Shown here: positions 53,815 through 62,562 of the stretch, piece after piece
Layout of the letters: each line of letters begins with the position of its first letter
How positions within the stretch are numbered: the first letter of the stretch is position 1
Assembly (NCBI RefSeq): GCF_001658005.1
Contig: NZ_CP015986.1
Location: 1,799,501-1,863,500 of the forward strand
Length of the DNA stretch: 64,000 bases
DNA from: Sphingobium sp. EP60837
GTDB lineage: Bacteria > Pseudomonadota > Alphaproteobacteria > Sphingomonadales > Sphingomonadaceae
Reading direction: 5' to 3'
Position numbers and translations under genes: made by a program
The notes under the pieces: generated by a model
Told to the model about the DNA's origin: nothing
Seen by the model: the letters and a program-made list of their open reading frames with translations, nothing else
The model's database searches: none

Positions 53815-54669
53815 CTAGCGCTTCGGACTCGCCGCCGTCAACCGGGGCCTGTCATCCACATCGCAGAAGATGCGGCGGATCACGCCCTGTTCCAGCCAGG
53901 AGGCGAAACGCATCTCCGCATCGGCAAGGCCGGCGAACGGATAGGCGACAGGCTGGTCGTTAACCGCGCGGCTGGCATGCACCAGCCGGATCATGGCGTC
54001 GGGCGCAGTGGTAAGGATGCGGCCGCGCCGGTCGGTGGCCGCGCTGTTGACGCCGACGACATGGCCATCCTCGGCGAAGACGGGGCCGCCGCTTATGCCC
54101 GACAAGGTGTCATCGCTTTCGGGCAGGCGCGCGGCCTCCGCCCAGGCGAGGACCGGCTGAGCTTCTTGGGTACGGCCGCGCCGGGCGCTGGCGGGGCCGA
54201 TCAGCTCCGACACGACCAGGGTGGGGCGGCCTGCGGGAAAGCCCATGTGGAAACCAAGCGATCCGGGCGCGGGCATGCGGTCGGAGAGCGGCAGGGCGTG
54301 GTCGCTCGGCACGCCGTCGCGGACGAGCGCGGCGTCGGCCTCTCGGCTGGCCATCACGCGGGAGACCGCGCGGGCGACGCCGCCTTCGTCTATGCCGATG
54401 CGGGCGCAGTCATGCGTGACATGTTCAGCCGTAAGCCAGGCGCCGTCGCGGTCCACGGCGAAAGCGGTGCCCATGCTGTCGGCAGGATCGCCGGGCCGGT
54501 CCTCGATCACGAAAGCCTCATCGCTCCATTGCGGCATCGGGCGGCGGGGGGAGCGTGGATCGAAGCTTTCGATCTGCAACGGCGGCGGGCGTGTCACCTC
54601 GCCGATCCAGGCGAGCGCCAATATGCCGCCCAGCATCAGCGAGAGGCAGCCAAGGCTTCGCCGCGCCAC
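53815..54669 (-). CDS. Trypsin-like serine protease, membrane-anchored
   Basis: A 284-residue protein with one N-terminal membrane segment or signal (LGCLSLMLGGILALAWIGEV). The chymotrypsin-fold triad is present: His in WLTAEHVTH, Asp in READAALVRD and Ser in LSGISGGPVFAEDG. Similar to HtrA-type proteases but without a PDZ domain. It ends a short distance from the DUF350 gene on the same strand and may be in one operon with it. Confidence 0.85.
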   Translation of the reverse strand: MARRSLGCLSLMLGGILALAWIGEVTRPPPLQIESFDPRSPRRPMPQWSDEAFVIEDRPGDPADSMGTAFAVDRDGAWLTAEHVTHDCARIGIDEGGVARAVSRVMASREADAALVRDGVPSDHALPLSDRMPAPGSLGFHMGFPAGRPTLVVSELIGPASARRGRTQEAQPVLAWAEAARLPESDDTLSGISGGPVFAEDGHVVGVNSAATDRRGRILTTAPDAMIRLVHASRAVNDQPVAYPFAGLADAEMRFASWLEQGVIRRIFCDVDDRPRLTAASPKR

Positions 54670-54672
54670 CGT

Positions 54673-55095
54673 CTAACCCGCCACGGCCGCCGCCGTCAGG
54701 CAGGCGATCGCGGCTTTCATCATGGCGAGGAAAATGGCGGCGGACCGCTCATTCGCCTCGATCCGGGCAGAGAGCGAGCCCAGCAGGAAATCGACGAAGC
54801 GGAAGGCGATGAGCTGCAATATCAGCGTGACGCTGCCCCAGATTATGACGTCCCAGACGTTGACCGATCCGGCGAGGCAAAGCGCCAGGGGGATGGCGAG
54901 GCCGATCGCCGCGCCGCCGAGCGAGATCGCCGCGGCCTCGTTACCGGCGCGGATCAGAGCGAATTCGTCATGGGGCGTAATCCACATATACAGCGCCAGC
55001 GCCGCAAGCCAGGCAAGCGTCGCGCAAGCAAGGTGCAGCAGGAAAATGGGGAGCCCCGACAGCAGGCTCTGGATAACGGGCATGGGATCAGTCAT
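54673..55095 (-). CDS. DUF350 family membrane protein
   Basis: A 140-residue integral membrane protein with four hydrophobic helices (GLPIFLLHLACATLAWLAALALYMWI, NEAAAISLGGAAIGLAIPLALCLAGSV, WDVIIWGSVTLILQLIAFRFVDFLL, SAAIFLAMMKAAIACLTAAAVA). GNEAAAISLGGAAIG is the DUF350 hallmark. The start at MTDPMPV fits best. Role unknown. It stops three bases before the start of the protease gene and is probably the first gene of that pair. Confidence 0.85.
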   Translation of the reverse strand: MTDPMPVIQSLLSGLPIFLLHLACATLAWLAALALYMWITPHDEFALIRAGNEAAAISLGGAAIGLAIPLALCLAGSVNVWDVIIWGSVTLILQLIAFRFVDFLLGSLSARIEANERSAAIFLAMMKAAIACLTAAAVAG

Positions 55096-55183
55096 GCCCG
55101 TTAGGATGCCGCAACCTGACCCCGGCTTCAATCGGGGATCAGGTTACGGCTTTATTTCCGTCGCTAACTCAGACAGTTATCTT

Positions 55184-55480
55184 TTAGCGGCAAATGCGCA
55201 CCCGGACGTCGCGGTCGCGATAATAGTCATAGCGCCATTCGGTCCAGCAGCGCTGGCGGTAGCGGTAGTGATGCCGCCGCCCCTCGCGCCAATAGCGGCG
55301 ATCGCTATCACGCCAGCGGCGGTCGTCCCAGCGCCGGTCCCAGTCACGGTCATTCCGCCAGTCGCGGTCGCCATAGCCGGAATAGCCGCCATAATATTGC
55401 GCTTGGGCCGGCGCTGAAGCCGCACCCATGGCGGTGACCGCCAGGCCGAGAGCCGTCGCGCCTTTCACAAAGATGTTCAT
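55184..55480 (-). CDS. Small exported Arg/Tyr/Trp-rich protein
   Basis: A 98-residue secreted protein: signal peptide MNIFVKGATALGLAVTAMGAASAPAQA, then a low-complexity YYGGYSGYGDRDWRNDRDWD region with many Asp, Arg, Trp and Tyr, and a short tail with two Cys (QRCWTEWRYDYYRDRDVRVRICR). This composition is frequent in sphingomonads and has no assigned function. AGAGGAC precedes the ATG at 55480. Confidence 0.72.
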   Translation of the reverse strand: MNIFVKGATALGLAVTAMGAASAPAQAQYYGGYSGYGDRDWRNDRDWDRRWDDRRWRDSDRRYWREGRRHHYRYRQRCWTEWRYDYYRDRDVRVRICR

Positions 55481-55617
55481 GTCCTCTCTCCTCACTTGCA
55501 CCCCGACGCATGGGCGTAAAGCGGGGCCACGAGAGAGAAGATGCACGGGTATGACTGAACCGTCCGGGAACGGCGTTGTCAGCAAGCGTTAAGGGGAATG
55601 TGGGCCAGAGGACGGAC

Positions 55618-56859
55618 TTACTTTCCCCGCAGCGCTTCTTCCGCTTCCACCATATAATTGCGGGTGATCGGCAGCGTGCGGCGATCGCGCACATATTGGA
55701 CCTGGTAGTTCACCATGCTGCCATGTTCGAACACGGTCGCCGCGCCCGCGAGGTAGAAGGTCCACAGGCGGAAGAAGCGCTCGTCATACAGAGCGATGAT
55801 GTCGGCGCGGTGAGCCATGGCGCGGGCATACCATTCGCGGATGGTGAGGCCGTAGTGAAGGCGCAGCACCTCCACATCGGTGACCATCAGCTGCGTGCCT
55901 TCGCTGCCCTGGATCATTTCGGACAGCGCGGGGATATAGCCGCCGGGGAAGATATATTTCTGGGTAAAAGCGTCGGTAATGCCCGGCCCCGCAACACGGC
56001 CGATCGTGTGGACAAGCATCACGCCCTCGCGCGTCAGCAACTGGCGGCACTTGTCGAAGAAGGCGCGATAATGAGCGGTGCCGACATGTTCGAACATGCC
56101 CACCGACACGATGCGGTCGAAAGGGCCTTCCACATCGCGATAGTCGATCAGCTCGAACCGCACATGGTCGGCGACGCCTGCTTCCTGTGCACGCTGCCGC
56201 GCGACCTTCAGCTGCTCCTCGGAGAGGGTGATGCCGGTCACATCGACGCCACAGGTGCGATGCAGATAGAGCGCCATGCCGCCCCAGCCGCAGCCGATAT
56301 CGAGTACCTTCATGCCTGGCTTCAGGTGCAGCTTGGCTGCGATGTGCGCCTTTTTATCCTCCTGCGCCTGCTCCAGGCTGATGCCTGCCTCATTGTCCGC
56401 GTCAGGGAAATAGGCGCAGCTATATTGGCGGTCGCGGTCGAGGAAGAGGGCGTAGAGCGCGCCCGACAGATCGTAATGATGGGCGACATTCGCCTTCGAC
56501 CGGGTGCGGTGATTGGCGCGCCAGAGCGTCTGGCGGATCGACTTGAACCCGCGCTTGAGCGCGCCCTTGTCGCTGATCGCCTTGCCGCTTTCCCAGCTAT
56601 TGTTGGCCCGGATCAGCGAGATCAGCTCCATGATGCCGCCGCCTTCGATCCCGACGCGGCCGTCGATATAGGCTTCCGCCATGCCGAGGCGCGGATCCCG
56701 GATGATGTCGAAGGGCACGCGCGCGTCGTGGAATTTCAAGGCGAGCGAGGGGAAGGCGGGATCGGGCTCACCGACCGTCACTTTCCTGCCGTCATGATAG
56801 ATAATGGTCAGCTGCCCGCGTGTGACCAACCGCTTGATGACCCGATCGAACAATTTCAT
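55618..56859 (-). CDS. cfa: Cyclopropane-fatty-acyl-phospholipid synthase family methyltransferase
   Basis: A 413-residue SAM-dependent enzyme that would add a methylene or methyl group to unsaturated acyl chains of phospholipids. The SAM-binding motif is KVLDIGCGWGGMALYLHR (about 190). Family blocks include ANVAHHYDLSGALYALFLDRDRQYSCAYF and QKYIFPGGYIPALSEM. Length is typical. Acts at the inner membrane. The symbol is by family; a related CFA-like paralogue function is possible. Confidence 0.85.
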   Translation of the reverse strand: MKLFDRVIKRLVTRGQLTIIYHDGRKVTVGEPDPAFPSLALKFHDARVPFDIIRDPRLGMAEAYIDGRVGIEGGGIMELISLIRANNSWESGKAISDKGALKRGFKSIRQTLWRANHRTRSKANVAHHYDLSGALYALFLDRDRQYSCAYFPDADNEAGISLEQAQEDKKAHIAAKLHLKPGMKVLDIGCGWGGMALYLHRTCGVDVTGITLSEEQLKVARQRAQEAGVADHVRFELIDYRDVEGPFDRIVSVGMFEHVGTAHYRAFFDKCRQLLTREGVMLVHTIGRVAGPGITDAFTQKYIFPGGYIPALSEMIQGSEGTQLMVTDVEVLRLHYGLTIREWYARAMAHRADIIALYDERFFRLWTFYLAGAATVFEHGSMVNYQVQYVRDRRTLPITRNYMVEAEEALRGK

Positions 56860-56890
56860 GGGCGCAACCTGTCAGGTCATTTCGCGTCCG

Positions 56891-57643
56891 TCAAATGCCT
56901 GCATACCAATCATAACCGGCGCGGTCCTCCCAATAGCCGCCCTTGCCCCCGCCAATGCCGGACAGACTATCCACCGCCTTGATCTCCATCAGATATTTGG
57001 CCTGTTTATAGCCGAGCTGCCGCTCTACCCGCAGCCGCAGCGGGGCGCCATTGGCCACTTTGAGCAGTTGGTCGTTGAGCGCGAAGGCGAGGATCGTTTG
57101 CGGATGGAAAGCATCGATCAGGTCGATGCTTTCATAATAGGGCCGTTCGTCGCCCATGAAATCCGCGCAGTGGAAGAGGATGTAGCGCGCCCGGCTGCTC
57201 ATACGCGCCGCGTCGAGGATAAGGTGAAGCGGCACGCCGCGCCATTTGCCGATGGCGCTCCATCCTTCGACACAGTCGTGGCGGGTGATCTGATCGCGAT
57301 GGGGCAGGCTGCGGAGTTGGGCGAGCGAGAGCGATAGAGGGCGATCGACCAGCCCCGTAACCTTCAGCCGCCAATCGGCAAAATCGGAGCGCCACAGCGC
57401 GCGATATTCCGGCGTGTTCGGATTGGCCGTGCCGTTGGAGCGGAAGAACGGGGAAATCTGGTCCGGCCGGAACTCTCGCGCCATCGCATCGCGCGCCATC
57501 AGGCTACGTTGCGCCCATTTGTGGAAATTCTCAGCAGAGAAAAGCGCCCCACGCACGCTTTCATGCTGCGCCAGCCGGTCGCACCCGGCCAGCGTGGCGG
57601 TGGCGCCGAGCAGCAGGGCGCGGCGGCTGAGCACCAGGCTCAT
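56891..57643 (-). CDS. Molybdopterin-dependent oxidoreductase (sulfite oxidase-like), Tat-exported
   Basis: A 250-residue molybdoenzyme with a Tat-type signal that also looks like a lipobox (LSRRALLLGATATLAGCD). The Mo-binding Cys is in TRHDCVEGWSAIGKWRGVPL. LRLRVERQLGYKQAKYLMEIKAV and GYWEDRAGYDWYAGI end the domain as in MsrP/YedY-like enzymes. It overlaps the cytochrome b gene by four bases (ATGA), which would supply electrons. Natural substrate unknown. Confidence 0.88.
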   Translation of the reverse strand: MSLVLSRRALLLGATATLAGCDRLAQHESVRGALFSAENFHKWAQRSLMARDAMAREFRPDQISPFFRSNGTANPNTPEYRALWRSDFADWRLKVTGLVDRPLSLSLAQLRSLPHRDQITRHDCVEGWSAIGKWRGVPLHLILDAARMSSRARYILFHCADFMGDERPYYESIDLIDAFHPQTILAFALNDQLLKVANGAPLRLRVERQLGYKQAKYLMEIKAVDSLSGIGGGKGGYWEDRAGYDWYAGI

Positions 57644-58368
57644 GGCCGCGGCTCCGGCAGGCGATAGCGGCCGGTGATCATGGAGCGTAGTTCATTGGCA
57701 GGACCGGCCAGCAGCACCATCAGTAGATGAACGAGGAAAAAGGCGACGAGCGCGAAGGCTGTGATGAAATGGAGAGACCGGGCGGATTGGCGGCCCCCGA
57801 ACAGATCGACCAGCCACGGCCAGGCAGCGTTCATGCCGGGCGACATGGTGAGGCCCGTCAAGATTAAGAGGGGCAGAGCGATGAAGATCACTCCAATATA
57901 GCTCGCCTTCTGCAGGACATTGTAGCGCAGCGCCGCCTCGCCGGTCGGAAAGCGTAGCCGGGCATGATCGATGATGTCCTGCCATATGTGGCGCGGGGCC
58001 AACTCGCCGCGGCGGAAGGCAAGGTTGCGGGCGACATGCCCCCTTAGAAGCGACCAGAGCATGTAGGCGAGAAGGGCGAAGGCGAAGAGCGGTGCGGCCG
58101 CGAGGTGCCAATGGCGGGACATGGCGAGGTTATAATGACTAGGCAGGGTGATCCAGCCGCCGAAGCGCTCAAGCTGCAGCCAGGGGCGATCGAAATTGGC
58201 CCCGAACTGTCCCCAGTAGAGCCGGGGATGAGCGTTGAAGATGCCAAGCCCGCTGGTGAAGAGGGTGTAGAGCAGTCCGGCGTTCAGCCAGTGCCACAGC
58301 CGTACCGGCCAACGATGGCGCAGCACCGGGGGTGCCTGCATTGCGACAGGTGGCGGAGGGCTGGCCAT
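57640..58368 (-). CDS. Cytochrome b561-type membrane subunit of the molybdoenzyme
   Basis: A 242-residue membrane protein with about four to five helices and the His residues of a di-haem cytochrome b (HRWPVRLWHWLNAGLLYTLFTSG; HWHLAAAPLFAFALLAYMLWSLLRGH; SLHFITAFALVAFFLVHLLMVLLAG). It starts the operon, and its stop overlaps the molybdoenzyme start. Together they form a membrane-linked redox pair. Confidence 0.87.
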   Translation of the reverse strand: MASPPPPVAMQAPPVLRHRWPVRLWHWLNAGLLYTLFTSGLGIFNAHPRLYWGQFGANFDRPWLQLERFGGWITLPSHYNLAMSRHWHLAAAPLFAFALLAYMLWSLLRGHVARNLAFRRGELAPRHIWQDIIDHARLRFPTGEAALRYNVLQKASYIGVIFIALPLLILTGLTMSPGMNAAWPWLVDLFGGRQSARSLHFITAFALVAFFLVHLLMVLLAGPANELRSMITGRYRLPEPRP

Positions 58369-58780
58369 GGGGAACCGTTACTCTTTTGCATCAGGCGGGT
58401 CAAAAATCAGGAATAGGTTAGAACGGAAGCGAAACGAAATTAACACGTTCATCTTCTGGCCATAATGGCTCGCCATAAGCGCGGACGGCTTGGGACCCTT
58501 GATCGAAAGGGTATGAAAATGCCTTTGAAGCCTCTGAGTTGGAAGCGACTGTTGCGAATGTGCATCATTTACCGATAATCTTCATATCGGTGTTGCAACA
58601 GAGAGGAAAGACTATCATATGCGCCCCCGTCCACGACGAAAGATCGTGGCGAGCAGGGATGGAATAAAGGGGCCACTTCATAGCGGCGCTAGGGGCTATA
58701 AGCTTCCATACCATTCCTGTCCTATACAAAGAGTGGTCTCCAATCCTTGGATGATGCACTTCTTATCGCATGAGGACTTT
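58369..58780. other. Intergenic region with divergent promoters
   Basis: These 412 bases hold no convincing gene. CCACGA (58631-58636) and TCGTGG (58644-58649) form a small hairpin. The sequence upstream of the outer-membrane gene has a TATACAAA-like element near 58721, a possible minus-10 region. Nothing else stands out. Confidence 0.35.
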
Positions 58781-59287
58781 ATGAAGACTGTGATTCTCGC
58801 AGCCGTTGCTGCTGCCGCTGTTGCGGCCCCCGCTTTCGCTCAGGACGCTGCTCCGTTCACCGGCCCCCGCGCTGGCGTGACCGTCGGCTATGACAACCTC
58901 GGCAACGAAGGCGTGAGCTATGGCGTGAGCGCTGGCTACGACGTCGCCCTGACCCCGAACCTGACCTTCGGTCCGGAAGTGACGCTGGGCGACAGCACCG
59001 TTGATAACGCCGGCGTGGAAGTTAGTCGCGACCTGGCCGCTTCGGTGCGCCTGGGCTACATCCTGAACCCGCAGGTTCTGGCGTTCGGCAAGGTAGGCTA
59101 TGCCAGCACCCGGATCGAAGCGTCGAACAGCAACGCCGGCTTCGCTCTCGAAGGCGTTCGCTTCGGCGGCGGTCTGGAATATGCCATCAATGGCAGCACC
59201 TACATCTCGGCTGAATATCAGCGCACCGAATATGAAGACAATGGCAGCCGCGACGCTGGCGTGGTCGGCATCGGCTTCCGTTTCTAA
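58781..59287 (+). CDS. Small outer-membrane beta-barrel protein (porin-like opacity family)
   Basis: A 168-residue protein with signal peptide MKTVILAAVAAAAVAAPAFA. The mature part has alternating beta strands (GPRAGVTVGYDNLG, YGVSAGYDVALTPNLTFGPEVTLG, SVRLGYILNPQVLAFGKVGYAS) and ends GVVGIGFRF with the terminal Phe of outer-membrane proteins. Eight-strand barrel inferred. GAGGAC precedes the start. A terminator follows directly. Codon use is strongly biased, suggesting high expression. Confidence 0.85.
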   Translation: MKTVILAAVAAAAVAAPAFAQDAAPFTGPRAGVTVGYDNLGNEGVSYGVSAGYDVALTPNLTFGPEVTLGDSTVDNAGVEVSRDLAASVRLGYILNPQVLAFGKVGYASTRIEASNSNAGFALEGVRFGGGLEYAINGSTYISAEYQRTEYEDNGSRDAGVVGIGFRF

Positions 59288-59313
59288 TCCCTCTCGGATC
59301 TGAAACACATGGA

Positions 59314-59342
59314 GGGCGGTCCCATTGGGGCCGCCCTTTTTG
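59314..59342 (+). terminator. Terminator of the outer-membrane protein gene
   Basis: GGGCGG (59314-59319) pairs with CCGCCC (59331-59336), extended by CCC/GGG, followed by TTTTT. It is 27 bases past the stop. Confidence 0.82.
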
Positions 59343-59562
59343 TTATGGACCGCGCAGAGTTCGTATAGGGCTTGCTCCGTGGCCTAATCGTCAGTGAAGG
59401 CTCAACGCCAGAATTTCATGGGGCGGCGTGGAGATGTCGCGCTGGAGGCGACCGTGAATCTCCCCTCCGCATAAGCGGATCTCTGGCCAAAGCGCGGAGT
59501 GTTGCATCGACTTCAGGCGGCGAACTTCGATCTGCTGTGCGGCCTCCGCGCGCTGATCGTCA

Positions 59563-60480
59563 TTACATTGTGCCTGCAAGCGCAAGCATCACGCCGCCCA
59601 CGACAAGCACAAGGCCCATCACTTCGCTGCGGCTCATCCTTTCGCCAAGATAGAAGTGGCCAAAGCCCAGCGTGAAAGCGACCTCTATCTGGCCGACGAT
59701 GCGGACCATCGCTACCGGGGCCGTCGCGAAGCCGGTGAACCAGCAGGCAGAGCCCAGCGCGGAGAGCAGGCCGACCTGGCCTGAGACGCGCCAGCTCGAC
59801 AGCAGCTTGCGCATTTCGGCTGGTTCACGCGCCAGGAGATAACCGCCCTGCATCAATGTTTGGAGCGTCACCGTTACGGCCAGAACGATCAGCGCTGCCA
59901 GGATGGGGTCGCTGCCCCCCACCTCCTGCGTTGCCCGGCGGATAGCGACCGCTGTCAGCGCGAAGAAGAAGCCCGAAGCGATCCCGGTTAGCGCCGCGGG
60001 TTGACCCAGCGCCTTGATGAAATCGGCAGGCCCCATGCGCTTGCCGCCGGTGGACAGCAGCATCACCCCCATGACGCCGCAGCCGATTCCGGCCCAGGCG
60101 AGGGGATGCAGCCGCTCGCCCATCAGCAGGAAAGACAGGATAGCGCCCTGCACCGCTTCGGTTTTCGAATAGGCGGTGCCGACGACGAAGTTGCGGTGCG
60201 CAAAAGCCAGGATGAGGAGGTTGGTGGCGATGATCTGCGCCAAGCCCCCGCCAAGGCAGAAGAGCAGGAATAGGGGGTCAGCGCTGGGCAGTGGGCCGGG
60301 AAACGCCAAGCGGTAACCGCCCAAGAGGATCAGCGCGAAGGGCAGGCCATAAAGATAGCGGACGAGCCCGGCGGCATTGAGTGACAGGCTATGGCTGACG
60401 CGGCGCTGGATGGCCGTGCGCCAGGCTTGCGTCGCGCCAGCCAAGAGGGTGGCCGGGAGCCAGATGGGTGATGTGATCAC
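59563..60480 (-). CDS. DMT-superfamily transporter (EamA-type)
   Basis: A 305-residue protein with about ten membrane helices in two EamA-like repeats (GLVRYLYGLPFALILLGGYRLAF, LFCLGGGLAQIIATNLLILAFA, WAGIGCGVMGVMLLST, EVMGLVLVVGGVMLALA). Substrate unknown; family members export metabolites. Start GTG at 60480 (VITSPIWLPATLLAG) is chosen, because upstream reading runs through the DUF559 gene and a repeat. It begins two bases after the DUF559 stop. Confidence 0.82.
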   Translation of the reverse strand: MITSPIWLPATLLAGATQAWRTAIQRRVSHSLSLNAAGLVRYLYGLPFALILLGGYRLAFPGPLPSADPLFLLFCLGGGLAQIIATNLLILAFAHRNFVVGTAYSKTEAVQGAILSFLLMGERLHPLAWAGIGCGVMGVMLLSTGGKRMGPADFIKALGQPAALTGIASGFFFALTAVAIRRATQEVGGSDPILAALIVLAVTVTLQTLMQGGYLLAREPAEMRKLLSSWRVSGQVGLLSALGSACWFTGFATAPVAMVRIVGQIEVAFTLGFGHFYLGERMSRSEVMGLVLVVGGVMLALAGTM

Positions 60481-60482
60481 GC

Positions 60483-60887
60483 TTAATCCTCCCCATGCGC
60501 GGCACGGGGAGAGGGAGCAGCCGCAGGCTGGTGGAGGGGAAGGACGCGGCAGTGGTTCAGTATATGCAGCATCACATTCTCGAGATTCTGGAGAACATCG
60601 GCTGCTTTGATCCTCAGCATCCGGATGCCCTGCGCTTTCAGCCACGCATCCCGGCGCTCGTCCTGCGCGATCTGGCTGGCATGGTCGTGACTGCTCCCGT
60701 CCACCTCGACCGCGAGCCGAGCGGAGACGCAGTAGAAATCCGGCACATAGGGTCCGACGGGATGCTGCCTTCTAAACTTCATACCTTGTGGGCGCGAGCG
60801 CAGCCATTGCCATAGCGCGACCTCTGGCGGAGACATCACTCGCCGCAGGTTACGCGCGAACTCAACCGTCTTTCTGCTCGGCGGCAT
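60483..60887 (-). CDS. DUF559 endonuclease domain protein
   Basis: A 134-residue Vsr-like nuclease of the DUF559 family. FARNLRRVMSPPEVALWQWLRSRPQGMKFRRQHPVGPYVPDFYC and LAVEVDGSSHD give the catalytic Asp and Glu-x-Asp. RRDAWLKAQGIRMLRIKAADVLQNLENVMLHIL completes the fold. Hairpin repeats lie at both ends, and the C-terminus runs into one. Start MPPSR at 60887 is preferred. Role unknown, often associated with dispersed repeats. Confidence 0.85.
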   Translation of the reverse strand: MPPSRKTVEFARNLRRVMSPPEVALWQWLRSRPQGMKFRRQHPVGPYVPDFYCVSARLAVEVDGSSHDHASQIAQDERRDAWLKAQGIRMLRIKAADVLQNLENVMLHILNHCRVLPLHQPAAAPSPRAAHGED

Positions 60888-60922
60888 CGCGCTCTTCCCC
60901 TCCACCGCCTTCAGCGGTCCCC

Positions 60923-60944
60923 CTCCCCATCTTTCGATGGGGAG
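60923..60944. repeat. Hairpin repeat between fumarase and DUF559 genes
   Basis: CTCCCCATC (60923-60931) and GATGGGGAG (60936-60944) are perfect 9-bp arms around a TTTC loop. A similar CCTCCCC...GGGGAG unit lies at about 60487-60535 on the other side of DUF559. It may also end fumarase transcription. Confidence 0.6.
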
Positions 60945-60955
60945 GATTTGCGCGG

Positions 60956-62476
60956 TCACGCCTTTTCGAGAAGACCTTCCTTCTTGATCTTCTCCTGCCA
61001 GACCAGCGGGGCGAGGCGGTGGACATTTTGCCCTTCGCTGTCCACGGCCACGGTGACGGGCATGTCCTGCACATCAAATTCATAGATGGCTTCCATGCCA
61101 AGATCCTCGAAGCCGACGACCTTCGCGCCCTTGATCGCGCGGGCGACCAGATAGGCCGCGCCGCCGACCGCCATCAGATAGGCGCTCTTATGCTTGGCGA
61201 TCGAATCTGTCGCAGCCGGACCGCGTTCGGCCTTGCCGACGCAGGCGGCTAGGCCCTGCTCCAGCATCATGTCCATGAACTTGTCCATGCGGGTCGCGGT
61301 GGTGGGACCGGCCGGGCCGACAACCTCGTCGCGGACTGGATCTACGGGGCCGACATAATAGATGACGCGACCCTTGAAATCGACCGGCAGCTGCTCGCCC
61401 GCGGCCAGCATGTCGGCGATACGCTTGTGCGCGGCGTCGCGGCCGGTGAGCATCTTGCCATTGAGCAGCAGGCGGTCGCCATGCTTCCAGCTCTGCACGA
61501 CTTCGGGGGTCAGATTGTTCAGATCGACGCGGATCGCTTCCTTGCTGGGCTTCCAATCGACCTGCGGCCATTCGGAAAGCTTGGGCGCTTCCAGATAGGC
61601 GGGGCCCGATCCGTCCAGCGTGAAGTGCGCGTGGCGGGTGGCGGCGCAATTGGGGATCATCGCCACCGGCTTGCCCGCCGCATGGCAGGGATAGTCGTGG
61701 ATCTTGACGTCGAGCACGGTGGCGAGGCCGCCCAGGCCCTGTGCGCCGATGCCGAGCGCATTGACCTTGTCATACAGCTCGATACGAAGTTCCTCGATCT
61801 TGTTCTGAGGCCCGCGCGCCTTGAGTTCGCCCATATCGATGGGGTCCATGAGGGACTCCTTCGCCAGCGCCACCGCCTTTTCCGCGGTGCCGCCGATGCC
61901 GATGCCCAGCATGCCGGGCGGACACCAGCCCGCGCCCATCTGCGGCACCATCTCCAGCACCCAATCGACGATCGAATCGCTGGGGTTCATCATCTTGAAC
62001 TTGGTCTTGTTCTCCGAGCCGCCGCCCTTGGCTGCGACGTCCACGATGACCTTGTTGCCCGGCACCATTTCGACATTCAGGACGCAGGGCGTGTTGTCCT
62101 TCGTATTGACCCGCGAAAAGGCGGGGTCCTGCAGGATCGAGGCGCGCAGGCGATTTTCGGGGTTCAGGTAAGCGCGACGCACGCCTTCATCGACGACTTC
62201 CTGCATGGAGCGGCTGTTGTCGTCGAGGCGGCAGTCCATGCCCCATTTGATGAAGACATTGACGATGCCCGTGTCCTGGCAGATCGGACGATGCCCTTCG
62301 GCGCACATGCGGCTGTTGGTCAGGATCTGGGCGATGGCGTCCTTCGCTGCCGGATTGGCCTCCGCCTCATAGGCTGTGCCCAGCGCGCGGATATAATCCA
62401 TCGGATGATAATAGCTGATGAACTGGAGCGCATCGGCAACGCTCTCGATCAGGTCGGCGGTCTTGATGACGGTCAT
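60956..62476 (-). CDS. fumA: Fumarate hydratase, class I (iron-sulfur type)
   Basis: Class I fumarase interconverts fumarate and malate in the TCA cycle with a 4Fe-4S cluster. The 506-residue protein shows EGHRPICQDTGIVNVFIKWG, the cluster Cys in GHRPICQDTG, MIPNCAATRHAHF and GAGWCPPGMLGIGIGGT; GRVIYYVGPVDPVRDEVVGPAGPTTATRMD is in the beta-type domain. Length is full. It stands alone as a transcription unit. Very reliable. Confidence 0.93.
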   Translation of the reverse strand: MTVIKTADLIESVADALQFISYYHPMDYIRALGTAYEAEANPAAKDAIAQILTNSRMCAEGHRPICQDTGIVNVFIKWGMDCRLDDNSRSMQEVVDEGVRRAYLNPENRLRASILQDPAFSRVNTKDNTPCVLNVEMVPGNKVIVDVAAKGGGSENKTKFKMMNPSDSIVDWVLEMVPQMGAGWCPPGMLGIGIGGTAEKAVALAKESLMDPIDMGELKARGPQNKIEELRIELYDKVNALGIGAQGLGGLATVLDVKIHDYPCHAAGKPVAMIPNCAATRHAHFTLDGSGPAYLEAPKLSEWPQVDWKPSKEAIRVDLNNLTPEVVQSWKHGDRLLLNGKMLTGRDAAHKRIADMLAAGEQLPVDFKGRVIYYVGPVDPVRDEVVGPAGPTTATRMDKFMDMMLEQGLAACVGKAERGPAATDSIAKHKSAYLMAVGGAAYLVARAIKGAKVVGFEDLGMEAIYEFDVQDMPVTVAVDSEGQNVHRLAPLVWQEKIKKEGLLEKA

Positions 62477-62562
62477 CTTGCCTTCATGTCCCTATCTTAC
62501 GCCCCGCCCTGCACGGCGGGTCCTCGCCCGCGCGGCTAATGGGGATTCGCTCTTGAGTCCAG

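Noticed and set aside
53977..55104. 375-aa reading frame opposite the protease and DUF350 genes
   Set aside because: It spans two real minus-strand genes and has no recognisable domain.
55576..56982. 468-aa reading frame opposite the CFA-synthase-like gene
   Set aside because: The minus-strand gene has all methyltransferase motifs; the plus-strand product has none and is a GC-driven shadow.
61427..62539. 370-aa reading frame opposite fumarase
   Set aside because: Fumarase is certain on the other strand; this frame shows only antisense composition.
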